A stretch of DNA of 64,000 nucleotides from Chloroflexota bacterium (GTDB taxonomy: Bacteria; Chloroflexota; Dehalococcoidia; Bin125). The translations under genes and the position numbers were made by a program. Of this stretch, positions 25,602 to 34,024 are shown in pieces. The stretch lies in the NCBI GenBank assembly GCA_028875225.1, contig JAPPFB010000029.1, positions 1 through 64,000 on the forward strand. The letters are read 5' to 3'. Numbering within the stretch: position 1 is the stretch's first letter; every line of letters starts with the position of its first letter. The notes beneath the pieces were generated by a model. The model was not told the origin of the DNA, did no database searches, and saw only the letters and a program-made list of their open reading frames with translations.

Positions 25602-26986
25602 CGGAAGACTCTGCCCTGCGTTCTGCGTCGATAGCGGAGCCGGCAAGGAGTCTCGGGACCGGTCACCCAACTGCCGTAGTTGGGCTCAGGGAATTCTGTC
25701 TCCAGGCTGAAGTCGAATCGATCGAGTAACACTGTCCAGATTGCCTTCACCTGCATTTCAGCGAAGTGCTTACCCATGCAACGATGCTTGCCGCCGCCAA
25801 AGCCGATCAATGTGTAGGGGTGCTGTTTGTCCTCGCGAGCCGGCGGGCTAAAGCGGTCCGGGTCGAAGCGATCGGGGTCGGCGAACAGATGGGGCAAGCG
25901 GTGGGAGACGGCAGGCGAAACCATGGCCAGGCTTCCGGCGGGCACGACATGATCCCCGTAACGCATTGGTTGGAGCACCTTGCGAATCAGGATGATCAAC
26001 GGAGGATGAAGCCGCTCACACTCCCGGACGGCATGTTCCATGGTGATCTGTCGCTTCAAGCCCTCCAGATCCATGCTTCCGTTCTCGCCATAGACAACCT
26101 GTGTCTCGTCACGGACTCGCTCTGCGTAGGAGGAAGCCCGCAAGAGTTCCAGGCCGGTCCAGGTTGCGAGCACCGCGCTGGTGTGTTGGCCCGCAAACAG
26201 CACGGTGAGGAGAATTCCGGTGATCTCGTCGTCATCCAGCGGTCGGTGATCGCTGTACCTGGCATCCATGAGCGACTGCATGAAGTCGTCGGGATTGGCC
26301 CCTGCGCGCCGTCGCGCCGTCATGATCCGGCTGAAGAGTTCTGCCACCTGCACGCGCGCCCGATCGCGGCTGCGATGCGCCGGAGTCGGAAGCCTGGGCA
26401 GGAAAAACCCCAGGGTGTTGATGCCTTTCTGCAGATCGTGGTACGCGTCAGCAAACCCGGTATCCACCTGGTCCCGGACTTCCTGACCGATCAGGCTGCG
26501 GCTGGCGATCTTGACGGTGAGCTCGTTCATCGCGGCCGGTAGATTGAACACGCCTTCATCGCCCAGGGAGTCGGCAAGCAGCGAGGTTTCTTCGAACATG
26601 ATCCGAGCGAACTTCTGCATTGCGGCTTCCCTGAGGGCCGGATAGAGAAAGCCAAGTTGCTCGTCCATCACCTGCGGGGCGACGTCGTAGGCCACGCCTC
26701 GACCGAAAATGGGCACCGTGAACTGGTAGACGTCCTTGGCGTTGAGTTGGTCCTCGGGCGCACTGAAGAACGCATCGTGCGCATCGGGCCCGGTGAACAG
26801 TACAAATCGGCGCGGACCCAATCGAAAACGGTAGAGATCACCCAGCTCGCGCCAGCCGCGGCTCAGCATGGCTACGGGGTCACGCTGAAATTCCAACAGA
26901 TGTCCCAGCAGCGGCGCTCCTCCGTCGAGGTCCGGGATATCCCGCGTCTCGCGCGCAGCCGGTGGATCGCTAGCCAGTCGAACCAT
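25598..26986 (-). CDS. cyp51: CYP51 sterol 14-alpha-demethylase
   Basis: 462 residues, soluble bacterial length without N-terminal anchor. The B'-helix signature YQFTVPIFGRGVAYD (87-101) is diagnostic for CYP51; the I helix has AGQHTSAVLATWTG (265-278), the ExxR motif is ECER (322-325), and the haem loop is FGGGKHRCMGKHFAE with Cys 403. It removes the 14-alpha methyl group of lanosterol-type sterols in three oxidations. No redox partner gene is in the cluster. It overlaps the fusion gene by four bases and follows the reductase by 31, so it is cotranscribed with both. Confidence 0.93.
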   Translation of the reverse strand: MVRLASDPPAARETRDIPDLDGGAPLLGHLLEFQRDPVAMLSRGWRELGDLYRFRLGPRRFVLFTGPDAHDAFFSAPEDQLNAKDVYQFTVPIFGRGVAYDVAPQVMDEQLGFLYPALREAAMQKFARIMFEETSLLADSLGDEGVFNLPAAMNELTVKIASRSLIGQEVRDQVDTGFADAYHDLQKGINTLGFFLPRLPTPAHRSRDRARVQVAELFSRIMTARRRAGANPDDFMQSLMDARYSDHRPLDDDEITGILLTVLFAGQHTSAVLATWTGLELLRASSYAERVRDETQVVYGENGSMDLEGLKRQITMEHAVRECERLHPPLIILIRKVLQPMRYGDHVVPAGSLAMVSPAVSHRLPHLFADPDRFDPDRFSPPAREDKQHPYTLIGFGGGKHRCMGKHFAEMQVKAIWTVLLDRFDFSLETEFPEPNYGSWVTGPETPCRLRYRRRTQGRVFR

Positions 26987-27017
26987 TGCTGTCCTCGGAC
27001 GGTCTATTGCATCGACC

Positions 27018-28115
27018 CTAGTAGACCCGCGGGATCAATGCATAGGGTACCCGCTGGGTGTAGCGCTCCCAGAGGTCGCCGTACTTGGTCCGGCAGCGAC
27101 GGTCATCGCGCCTGGCGCGATGCCAGAGCAATGCCGTCAACCAGACCGGCAAGATGAACGGGATCCATGACGAGAACGCTGTCGTGAGCGCAAACGCAAA
27201 GTACACGCAGATTTCGCCCGAGTAGTTCAAGTGCCGACCGACGCCCCAGAATCCCGAAACCAGCAGACGCCCGTCAAGAGACTCGGCGGGCCGCCCCCAG
27301 ATTGACGCATCTGCTCTCTGCTTGAACCGGTGCTTTTGTTCGTTTGCTCCGCGAAACATACAAAAGCCAACCACGAACAGCAAACAGATCGCCGCTGCTG
27401 CCGCAGCAGGCAGCGAGTTTGATCCATCCAACAACCACCAGCCAGCCAAACAGTAGAAGAACGGCACCAGCACATAGTCGCCCCAGGCCAGCATCCAGCC
27501 AAACCGTTCGGCAACGATGTCCCAGGTGTAGATCATTCCGTACTCAAACTGGAAGTAGTTCAGCACGTACACGAACGTGAACACCTGATAGAGCATCATC
27601 CCTAACGACAGTTCACCGCGGGTGTCGTATTGGACCACGGCAAACGATACATTGAACAGCGCCAGGGCGATCAATGAGGGTCGATAGCTGAACAGCTTCA
27701 GGTCGACTCCGAACCAGCTGGGATTGAGCTGGCGGCCAAAAAACACTCCACGCCAGAGCCCGGTTGATTCGCTTCCGAGGCGGGACGCCTGCCAGTACAG
27801 ACCGGCCGAGAGCGCAAAGGCAAACACGTTGGCCACGATGAACAGCTCGGCAAAATGGGAGTGAATCACGGAGAGCGAGAACAGGCCGAAGACGTCAGCG
27901 AGCACTGCGAACAGCAGAACGATCAGGAAGAGCGCGAGCCCGTTGAGATTGTAGGTACGGGCGACACCATCCTCATCGGGTCTGCCCACCGCCCGCCGTC
28001 CCGGCAGCCAGCGTGAACCCAGCATCAACAGGCTGACGAAGACCAGGAAGATTGCCGCGGCTTCCCACAGATGCTGGCCGGACACCGTCGTCCAGGCTGA
28101 CGGGATCTCAGGCAT
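27018..28115 (-). CDS. Sterol reductase of the ERG4/ERG24 (C14-reductase) family
   Basis: 365 residues, eight to ten membrane helices. Family blocks are clear: FFGRQLNPSWFGVDLKLFSYRPSL (compare GRELNPR in eukaryotic enzymes), FEYGMIYTWDIVAERFGWML followed by GDYVLVPFFY, and the C-terminal LLVSGFWGVGRHLNYSGE with RRDDRRCRTKYGDLWERY, the NADPH-binding end. Next to CYP51, reduction of the delta-14 bond left by 14-demethylation is the likely job; delta-7 or delta-24(28) reduction by relatives cannot be excluded. Its ATG lies inside the end of sdmA (8-bp overlap), so translation is coupled. Confidence 0.9.
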   Translation of the reverse strand: MPEIPSAWTTVSGQHLWEAAAIFLVFVSLLMLGSRWLPGRRAVGRPDEDGVARTYNLNGLALFLIVLLFAVLADVFGLFSLSVIHSHFAELFIVANVFAFALSAGLYWQASRLGSESTGLWRGVFFGRQLNPSWFGVDLKLFSYRPSLIALALFNVSFAVVQYDTRGELSLGMMLYQVFTFVYVLNYFQFEYGMIYTWDIVAERFGWMLAWGDYVLVPFFYCLAGWWLLDGSNSLPAAAAAAICLLFVVGFCMFRGANEQKHRFKQRADASIWGRPAESLDGRLLVSGFWGVGRHLNYSGEICVYFAFALTTAFSSWIPFILPVWLTALLWHRARRDDRRCRTKYGDLWERYTQRVPYALIPRVY

Positions 28116-29217
28116 CGCTCTGGCGCGCGGCGTCCTCGCGGTCCAGGTATTCTCGCCACTTGCGGACGGTCACCTGCTGAAAGGAACGGACCACCGGATT
28201 GACTTCGATCGGAGCGGCGTCCCAGTTTCGCTCGTAGCCCGTCTGTTCCGCCTCCACCGCCCAGCGATCCTGGGAGAGCAAGGGGCCGATCAACATGCGG
28301 TTCGCGAGCCGCAGGACGGTCGTCATGGCCCAGCGAGGGATGCGCACTGGCAGCAGGGGGATCTTGAGCGACCTGAAATAGAAGAGGAAGAACGTCCGCG
28401 TCGTGCGCTCGTCAATCGGCAGCACGAAGAGCCAATGCTTGATCTCGTCATCGGTGTTCGACCGCTGATAGGGATACTCGTAGCAGAGTTCCATGTGATT
28501 GGTGTTGAGACGACCGTGGTCGACGAATTTTCCGGAGATGCGTCCGCGGCCGACTCGCGTCTCGTAGGCAAGATGCACGTTGTCGCCGACGGTTTCGTGA
28601 CGGGTGAGCGTGGCGCCATCGAACGGACGGTACTGACGGTGCAGATAGGCGTGTGAGAAATCGCTCACGTTGTCGATGATGATTGAGTGGTGCGCCTCGA
28701 GGTCGAATCTGAGTGGGACGCATGCCCAGCGTCCGGGGCCTTCGAGCTCGGGGATCTCCGGGATCCGTCGCTGCTCGGCTAACTCCGGATCGCCCGGAAA
28801 GATCCAGACGAGGCCGTATCTCACCTGCACCGGATAACTGCGCACCGAGAGTCGCGGGACCTGCTTGCGTCCGAACAGATCGGGAATCTCGACGACGTGG
28901 CCGTCTTCGTCGTATTCCCAGCCGTGATACCCGCAGACCAGATGGCAACCCTCGACTTCGCCCAGAGAGAGCTTGATCTGGCGGTGCAGGCAGCGATTCT
29001 CCATCGCGTGAAACGAGCCGTCTTCCGACCGAAATAGCGCGATTGATTGCTTCCAGAACACGACCTCGGTCACCGTGCCCGGCTTGACCTTGCGGACCTC
29101 CTCGACGGCGTACCAGTAGTCAGGGTTCATTCCGGCGGCGCGCGCCTGTTGGCGGAGGTTGTCGGCATTCGCCAGACTGGGCGGGCGGGCGGTTGGCGAC
29201 TCGATTTCGACGCTCAT
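28108..29217 (-). CDS. sdmA: Rieske oxygenase, SdmA-like sterol C4-demethylase component
   Basis: 369 residues from the ATG at 29217 (GAGGATC upstream). Rieske cluster ligands C76-x-H78 (NRCLHRQ) and C95-x2-H98 (CGYHGW); the mononuclear iron site is NVSDFSHAYLH with D186, H189 and H193. SdmA of Methylococcus capsulatus, a Rieske oxygenase, oxidises the 4-methyl group of sterols, and this gene stands beside an SdmB-like dehydrogenase in a sterol operon, so the same role is inferred. By domain alone it could also be a ketosteroid hydroxylase or cholesterol-7-desaturase-like enzyme. No ferredoxin reductase gene is nearby. Confidence 0.75.
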   Translation of the reverse strand: MSVEIESPTARPPSLANADNLRQQARAAGMNPDYWYAVEEVRKVKPGTVTEVVFWKQSIALFRSEDGSFHAMENRCLHRQIKLSLGEVEGCHLVCGYHGWEYDEDGHVVEIPDLFGRKQVPRLSVRSYPVQVRYGLVWIFPGDPELAEQRRIPEIPELEGPGRWACVPLRFDLEAHHSIIIDNVSDFSHAYLHRQYRPFDGATLTRHETVGDNVHLAYETRVGRGRISGKFVDHGRLNTNHMELCYEYPYQRSNTDDEIKHWLFVLPIDERTTRTFFLFYFRSLKIPLLPVRIPRWAMTTVLRLANRMLIGPLLSQDRWAVEAEQTGYERNWDAAPIEVNPVVRSFQQVTVRKWREYLDREDAARQSDA

Positions 29218-29263
29218 GTCCGTTGATCCTCGGGAGTTGCGCGGGTGTCTCCGATTGGCATGA

Positions 29264-30358
29264 CTAGCCGCCTGCCGCGACTGCTGTTTCGGGTCGCCTG
29301 GCGTTCGGATTGGTAATCGCGTTGCGTTCATAGTGAAACGCGTAGGCGTCCTCGACCGCGGAGCGGATCGTTGTTGGCTGAAAGCCCAACTCCTCTTTCG
29401 CCTTGCTGGTATCGGCGTGACGGCACTGCTGCAATAGCCGGATCGCTCCGGGCGTGAATCGCTGGGGATAGCTCGGCCAAAAGCGGCTGAGCGTGTAGCT
29501 CGCGACTTCCGAGAACGGCAGCATCAGTCCCAGCGGGATCTGCCGGCGCGGTCGCTTGACCCCCGACACCGCCTGGAAGTGGTCCAGCATGTCGGAGATG
29601 GTCTGGTAGGCGGAACTGAAGATGTACTTCTGCCCCGAGCGCCCGCGCTCCATGCAGAGCAGATGGCCCTGCACGATGTCTGCCGCCGCGACAAATTCGA
29701 ACCCGCCGTCGACGTAGGCGTGGAGCTTGCGATTGGCGAAGTCGCAGAGCGTCCGTCCCATTCTCGAGGGGAAGAAGTCATTGCCCCCGACGACCGCGCA
29801 GGACGTGGCGATGACCACCTCCTGACCGCCAGCCGCCGCATGCCAACACTCGGTCTCGACCATCGCCTTGCTGCGTTCATAGGGCATCGTCCGTTCCATC
29901 GGATAGAACGGCATTGACTCCTGGGTGGGAGCAGATGTGTCGTCCAGGTCATAGCCGACTGCGCTGAACGATCCCGTCACCACCACTTTCCCGGCATCCG
30001 CCTCTCGAGCTGCCTGGAGCACATTGCGTGTGCCGAGAACATTCGTCTCATAGACATCCCGTCGATGGGCGTCGTTGCCGTCGATGGTCGAAACCATTGC
30101 CGCGACGTGAAAGACGCCGTGACAACCCGTCAGCGCCTGTCGGGTGGCGTCGAGGTCTCGAATATCGCCGTAGACGCGTTCGACGTCGAGCCCCTCCACT
30201 GCCTCGTTGTTGTCCTCGGTTCTCAACATCACCCTGACCGGAGTGCCGTCATCGAGCAGTGTGCGAACCAGATTTGCCCCGACGTGCCCGGCGGCACCGG
30301 TGAGGAACACGGGCGGCCGCGATGTGCCGGAGAGACTTTCGGATAACGGTGAGGCCAT
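29264..30358 (-). CDS. sdmB: 3-beta-hydroxysteroid dehydrogenase/decarboxylase, SdmB-like
   Basis: 364 residues, extended SDR fold. NAD(P) motif TGAAGHVG (20-27), catalytic YERSK (Tyr160, Lys164) with an upstream Ser in VVTGSFSAVG. The 3-beta-HSD/sterol-4-carboxylate dehydrogenase subfamily is indicated by YETNVLGTRNVLQAAREA. With the Rieske oxygenase it would oxidise and decarboxylate the C4-carboxyl intermediate, as SdmB does in Methylococcus capsulatus. It is first in the operon; GGGAG stands seven bases before the ATG at 30358, so the promoter must lie under or inside the N-terminal part of the divergent gene. Confidence 0.82.
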   Translation of the reverse strand: MASPLSESLSGTSRPPVFLTGAAGHVGANLVRTLLDDGTPVRVMLRTEDNNEAVEGLDVERVYGDIRDLDATRQALTGCHGVFHVAAMVSTIDGNDAHRRDVYETNVLGTRNVLQAAREADAGKVVVTGSFSAVGYDLDDTSAPTQESMPFYPMERTMPYERSKAMVETECWHAAAGGQEVVIATSCAVVGGNDFFPSRMGRTLCDFANRKLHAYVDGGFEFVAAADIVQGHLLCMERGRSGQKYIFSSAYQTISDMLDHFQAVSGVKRPRRQIPLGLMLPFSEVASYTLSRFWPSYPQRFTPGAIRLLQQCRHADTSKAKEELGFQPTTIRSAVEDAYAFHYERNAITNPNARRPETAVAAGG

Positions 30359-30378
30359 ATAGCTCCCACATTACGCAA

Positions 30379-31263
30379 ATGGCGGCGAATCAGGAGAATG
30401 AGGCAACCGTAATCGGTGGCCGTCGGAGTTGCAATATCACGCCACGCTCTGCATTCCCGGAGCGGTGGGATCGCTATGATGCACATCTGATCCGACCGGG
30501 CCTGTTGGTGCAACACGTATCGCGAGGGAAGTCACCAGGTTTGAGCAGCGCGGGCGAGCGTACAGACGGGTGGGGCGTGCCGGCGGGTCTGCTCGCGGTC
30601 CTTGCGATCGTGCTTCTGGCCGTTCCCGGCGTGGTCTCCCGATATGCGCTGCATGAGAATCTGAACGCGTTCCATTTCCTGTTCTGTCTGTTTTTCTCGA
30701 CCAATCTGGTGATCTCCTACTGGGAGATGTGCCTGTTTTTCCGCAGGGACGAGATCGAATCGCGTCTCGAGCATTGGCGCCGGCGCCAGGATGACTCAGG
30801 TCGGACTCCGGCCGTCGAGTTCCTGACCACCAGAGTGCCACTGAAGCGGATGCTCTCTCCGACCGTCTGGGCGGACGTCTGGGCGACATACTCAATGTTC
30901 GATTCGGCGTATGCCGATCGCAACACGTACGGGTTCAACATCGACATCGCCAACGGATTCACCACACCCGTAACGACGGTGTTTCTCTACGCGGCCTACA
31001 CGGCTGGGGAGGTTCCGGCAATTGCGACCGGCATCATTGGCGCCATGCTGTTCTGGCAGTGGACCTACGCGTCAACCCTGTACCTGGTCAGCTTTTTCGT
31101 CGGAGGGAAGCAACGCCGCGTGACGACGCGTGAGTTCTACGTCTACATCTTCGGCCCCAACGCCATCTGGATCCTGATCCCGATCGTCGGCCTCTACGTC
31201 TCCATCCGCCTGATCCTCGACGGCGACTACAGCGTGTTGGGGATCGAGCCCCTGTTGCCCTGA
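30379..31263 (+). CDS. Five-helix membrane protein, distantly EXPERA/EBP-like
   Basis: Up to 294 residues with five hydrophobic segments. The block WADVWATYSMFDSAYADRN, the third helix, and the last helix FGPNAIWILIPIVGLY resemble the order of motifs in emopamil-binding protein (delta8-delta7 sterol isomerase), including the N-A-x-W pair. In an ungapped comparison, though, the catalytic His and Glu of EBP helix 2 are Asn and Ser, and the later Glu is Asp, so isomerase activity is doubtful. It is divergent from sdmB. The ATG at 30379 has no ribosome site; a TTG at 30541 preceded by AGGGAAG leaves room for a shared promoter and may be the true start. Confidence 0.45.
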   Translation: MAANQENEATVIGGRRSCNITPRSAFPERWDRYDAHLIRPGLLVQHVSRGKSPGLSSAGERTDGWGVPAGLLAVLAIVLLAVPGVVSRYALHENLNAFHFLFCLFFSTNLVISYWEMCLFFRRDEIESRLEHWRRRQDDSGRTPAVEFLTTRVPLKRMLSPTVWADVWATYSMFDSAYADRNTYGFNIDIANGFTTPVTTVFLYAAYTAGEVPAIATGIIGAMLFWQWTYASTLYLVSFFVGGKQRRVTTREFYVYIFGPNAIWILIPIVGLYVSIRLILDGDYSVLGIEPLLP

Positions 31264-31286
31264 TGCTCCGATTCTGAGCCTTCCGA

Positions 31287-31321
31287 CCCCCTCTCCCCGA
31301 GGGAGAGGGTTGGGGTGAGGG
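31287..31321. repeat. Palindromic CCCTCTCCC...GGGAGAGGG repeat
   Basis: Reads CCCCTCTCCCCGAGGGAGAG and continues GGTTGGGGTGAGGG. The inner part is an inverted repeat. Two further copies in opposite orientation lie at 45923-46036. Elements of this sequence are widespread in intergenic regions of many high-GC bacteria. Here it sits between two convergent genes and could act as a transcriptional terminator. Confidence 0.75.
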
Positions 31322-31335
31322 CCCCGCTCGACGCG

Positions 31336-33567
31336 CTACTCGAAGGGCATCGGATCCAGGAACCGATCCAGCACGTTGCGCGTCATGCGCGAGACGTTGT
31401 TGTCGTGATCGTTGTGGAACAGCGCGGAGCTCCAGCCGATGGAGCCGGTCGAGAACACCGCGCCGCCGCGCGGCGTCTCGAAGAAGACCACGTCGGCATG
31501 CACCTGGGGGTCGTCCTGACCGCCGATCGAGAGCAGCATGTGACCGATGTCCTCGTTGACGCGGATGTAGCAGTCGGTGTGCTGCTCGGAAGTCGCGACG
31601 GTCAGCGCATGCGGCGGCGTGCCGTAGGCGCGGCTGGCGGAGTCCAGTTCAAGCCCGGCGGCGCCGCCGCCAATCAGTCCGAAGTCGCCGATGATCTCGT
31701 CGTCGATGCCCTCGAAGATGAATGCGGCGCGCGGGTCGTGGCTGTCGTCGGTACGTCGGAAGTAAGAGGAGTGGTCGAATCCCTGGGCGATGAATCCGTT
31801 GCCGACCAGTGACTGCGGCGTGCGTCCGGCGCGCCACCAGAGACCGCCGTATTCGCCGGTGAAGGCCATGTAGTACTCGCCCGGCTCGCTGGCCCAGGAG
31901 CGGGAGCCGTCCTCGGTCCGCCGCATTTCCATCGCCCCGGGCTTGTCGTCGCGGTAGGCGACGCGCCAGTAGAAGCCGTTGCCGCCCATGTACATCAACC
32001 GGCCGCCGCGCTGCGTGAAGGCGTGCACGGCGTCCCACATGTTCGTGGAGTAGTACTCAGGGTGGCTGCAGGTCATGACGCATGAATAGCGCTCGAGGAG
32101 AGAGACGCCGTCCTGGTGCATGTCCTCGTCGGTGATCACGTCGAAGGGGATGCCCTGCGCCTCGAGCCACTCGACCAGGTGCATGTCGGCACTGAGCTGC
32201 CAGAGCCAGGGATGAGTGGGGCGGATGTTGATCAGCGGACGCAGACGCGAGGAGTAGCAAACGCCGGTGCCGTCGTTGTGGTTGTCGTACATCGAGTTGC
32301 CGTACTCGGGATGGCGGTTGAGGTAGCGCTCCTCGGGAGAGACGACATGCAGGCGGTTGGACAGCAACTCGTTGCCGGCCTCAATGCCGCCTCGGGAGTT
32401 GCCGTAGGCCATGTAGCTGGCCGTGGGGATCAGTAGCGCCAGCGACGCGGTCGCACGATCACGCGGTGGACGCACGATGAAGGTGATGTGGTCTTCCTGG
32501 TCGGCCGCCGTCAGCCGGGCGGCGTAGAGCCCGCTCGGCGTATCGGCGGGGACTTCGAGCTCGAAGTCAACGTCCCACTCGCAGTCGTAGAGCGAGTCGT
32601 CGAGGAAATGGATCGCGGCATATTGGTCGGGCGCGTGGTTGAAGTCCAGCTCGTCGCCGGTCCAGTTGGAGCCGCGCACGGCGCGGATCGGGAGGTTGAC
32701 CAGCGTCCCGTGAGCGCGATTGGGGGAGATGTCGATGATCTCGTCGGTCTCGAATGCCTGGCCGAAGTCCCAGGCGGCGCAGATATCGGTCCGCAGGTCG
32801 ACGGGAACCGGTCCCGAGCGCAGAGCCTCGATCTCACTTCCCTCCAGGACCCTGGAAGCGACGACCGGACGCTCGATGCGACCGTTGAAGATCATCTCGC
32901 CGACAGGCTTTCCGCGGGCCTCCTCGCGGCTGGCCGCGGCGATCAGCAGCGGCGCATTGCAGCCGACGACGGCGGTCGCCTCGCTGGAGTGCCGGGCTAC
33001 GCCGCTCGATGTGTCGAGGGCGTACGAGTCGAGCAGCTGTTGGCGCAGATGCACGTCGCCGCTGGCGGAGTCGTAGGTGGCACTGACCAGGTACCACTCG
33101 CGGGCGACAAACGGTTGGCCAAGCGCGTACTCCTGAAGTCCGCCCCGACCGTCGCCGAGCTGCAGGACGAGGCCGTCGGAAGGATCGGTCCAGAGGGCGA
33201 ATCCGCGACCGGCTTCGACGTCCATCTTGGAGATCAAGCAGGCTCGGCGAAGGGCGGGGAGCGTGGGGAAGATGGCGGCCTGGAGGGAGAGATCGGCGAG
33301 CGCGCTGAAGGCGGGGCCGTCGGGCGCCACGGCATAGGAGCCGCAGTAGGTCTCCTGTGTGCGGCCCGGATACTCGCCGCTCACTGAAGTGGGCAGGAGT
33401 TCATCGCGGTAGCCGGGACCGTCGGGCTGGCGGTCGCCGGAGATCAGGCGGACGATGTCGGCCTGATAGCGGTCGACGCCCGGCTCGCAGCTGACCATGA
33501 AGCGGATACGTTCGCCGGGGGCGACGCTGATCTCGTCGCTGTAGCCCGCGATCTTCTTCTCGAGCAT
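31336..33567 (-). CDS. N,N-dimethylformamidase large (beta) subunit-like amidohydrolase
   Basis: 743 residues, close to the known enzyme's large subunit. A LamG/concanavalin-like segment occupies about 80-260 (EWYLVSATYDSASGDVHL), a beta-rich linker about 330-370, and the C-terminal domain carries TCSHPEYYS with His502 and Glu504, matching the HxE iron ligands described in dimethylformamidase. The family hydrolyses formamides; the real substrate here may be another small amide. The gene follows a small-subunit gene by 22 bases, as in the known enzyme. No signal peptide, so it is cytoplasmic. Confidence 0.78.
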   Translation of the reverse strand: MLEKKIAGYSDEISVAPGERIRFMVSCEPGVDRYQADIVRLISGDRQPDGPGYRDELLPTSVSGEYPGRTQETYCGSYAVAPDGPAFSALADLSLQAAIFPTLPALRRACLISKMDVEAGRGFALWTDPSDGLVLQLGDGRGGLQEYALGQPFVAREWYLVSATYDSASGDVHLRQQLLDSYALDTSSGVARHSSEATAVVGCNAPLLIAAASREEARGKPVGEMIFNGRIERPVVASRVLEGSEIEALRSGPVPVDLRTDICAAWDFGQAFETDEIIDISPNRAHGTLVNLPIRAVRGSNWTGDELDFNHAPDQYAAIHFLDDSLYDCEWDVDFELEVPADTPSGLYAARLTAADQEDHITFIVRPPRDRATASLALLIPTASYMAYGNSRGGIEAGNELLSNRLHVVSPEERYLNRHPEYGNSMYDNHNDGTGVCYSSRLRPLINIRPTHPWLWQLSADMHLVEWLEAQGIPFDVITDEDMHQDGVSLLERYSCVMTCSHPEYYSTNMWDAVHAFTQRGGRLMYMGGNGFYWRVAYRDDKPGAMEMRRTEDGSRSWASEPGEYYMAFTGEYGGLWWRAGRTPQSLVGNGFIAQGFDHSSYFRRTDDSHDPRAAFIFEGIDDEIIGDFGLIGGGAAGLELDSASRAYGTPPHALTVATSEQHTDCYIRVNEDIGHMLLSIGGQDDPQVHADVVFFETPRGGAVFSTGSIGWSSALFHNDHDNNVSRMTRNVLDRFLDPMPFE

Positions 33568-33589
33568 GGATTCTTCTCTCGGGCTTGCC

Positions 33590-33904
33590 TCAATCGAGGA
33601 CGAGCGGGGTTCCGGTGATCAGTTCCCAGCGCATCTTGAAGACCGCTCGCTCGGCGTCTTCGAGCGACGTGAAGACCTGGTCTTCGAGCAGGGTGACATC
33701 CACACCGCGTTGTCCGGAGAGCTGCGCAAGGCCCCACTCCTGGTACGGAACGCGGGTGACCAGGACATAACGGCCGGCCGCCTCGGTGTCGCGCATGCGC
33801 GTCACGATGCGCTGCAGCGCCGCGCTATGTGGACCCATGGGGTTGGCCATGAACTCGCGTGCGAGATCGGTGCGGCCTGGATCGATCGGATATTGAGATG
33901 GCAT
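33590..33904 (-). CDS. N,N-dimethylformamidase small (alpha) subunit-like protein
   Basis: 104 residues from the ATG at 33904 (GAGGGTG five bases upstream). The pattern FMANPMGPHSAALQRIVTRM, then GRYVLVTRVPYQEWGLAQL and VFTSLEDAERAVFKMRWE follows the small subunit of dimethylformamidase, in which an ANP.G...LQR stretch is followed by YxxYTxREW-like strands and an EEAxxAVF end. It would cap and stabilise the large subunit. Gene order small-large and the 22-base gap support the pairing. Similarity is from memory of the family, so moderate confidence. Confidence 0.62.
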   Translation of the reverse strand: MPSQYPIDPGRTDLAREFMANPMGPHSAALQRIVTRMRDTEAAGRYVLVTRVPYQEWGLAQLSGQRGVDVTLLEDQVFTSLEDAERAVFKMRWELITGTPLVLD

Positions 33905-34024
33905 CGGCACCCTCGTGGGTTCGCTGGCGCAGTCTAGGCTCGCCGCCAAACGGTTGCAATCCGCAGGTTTGAGTCAGCGGGCGAGTCGACTCAAGTTCCC
34001 GCCGGATTGAGGGCGCGTTCAACG

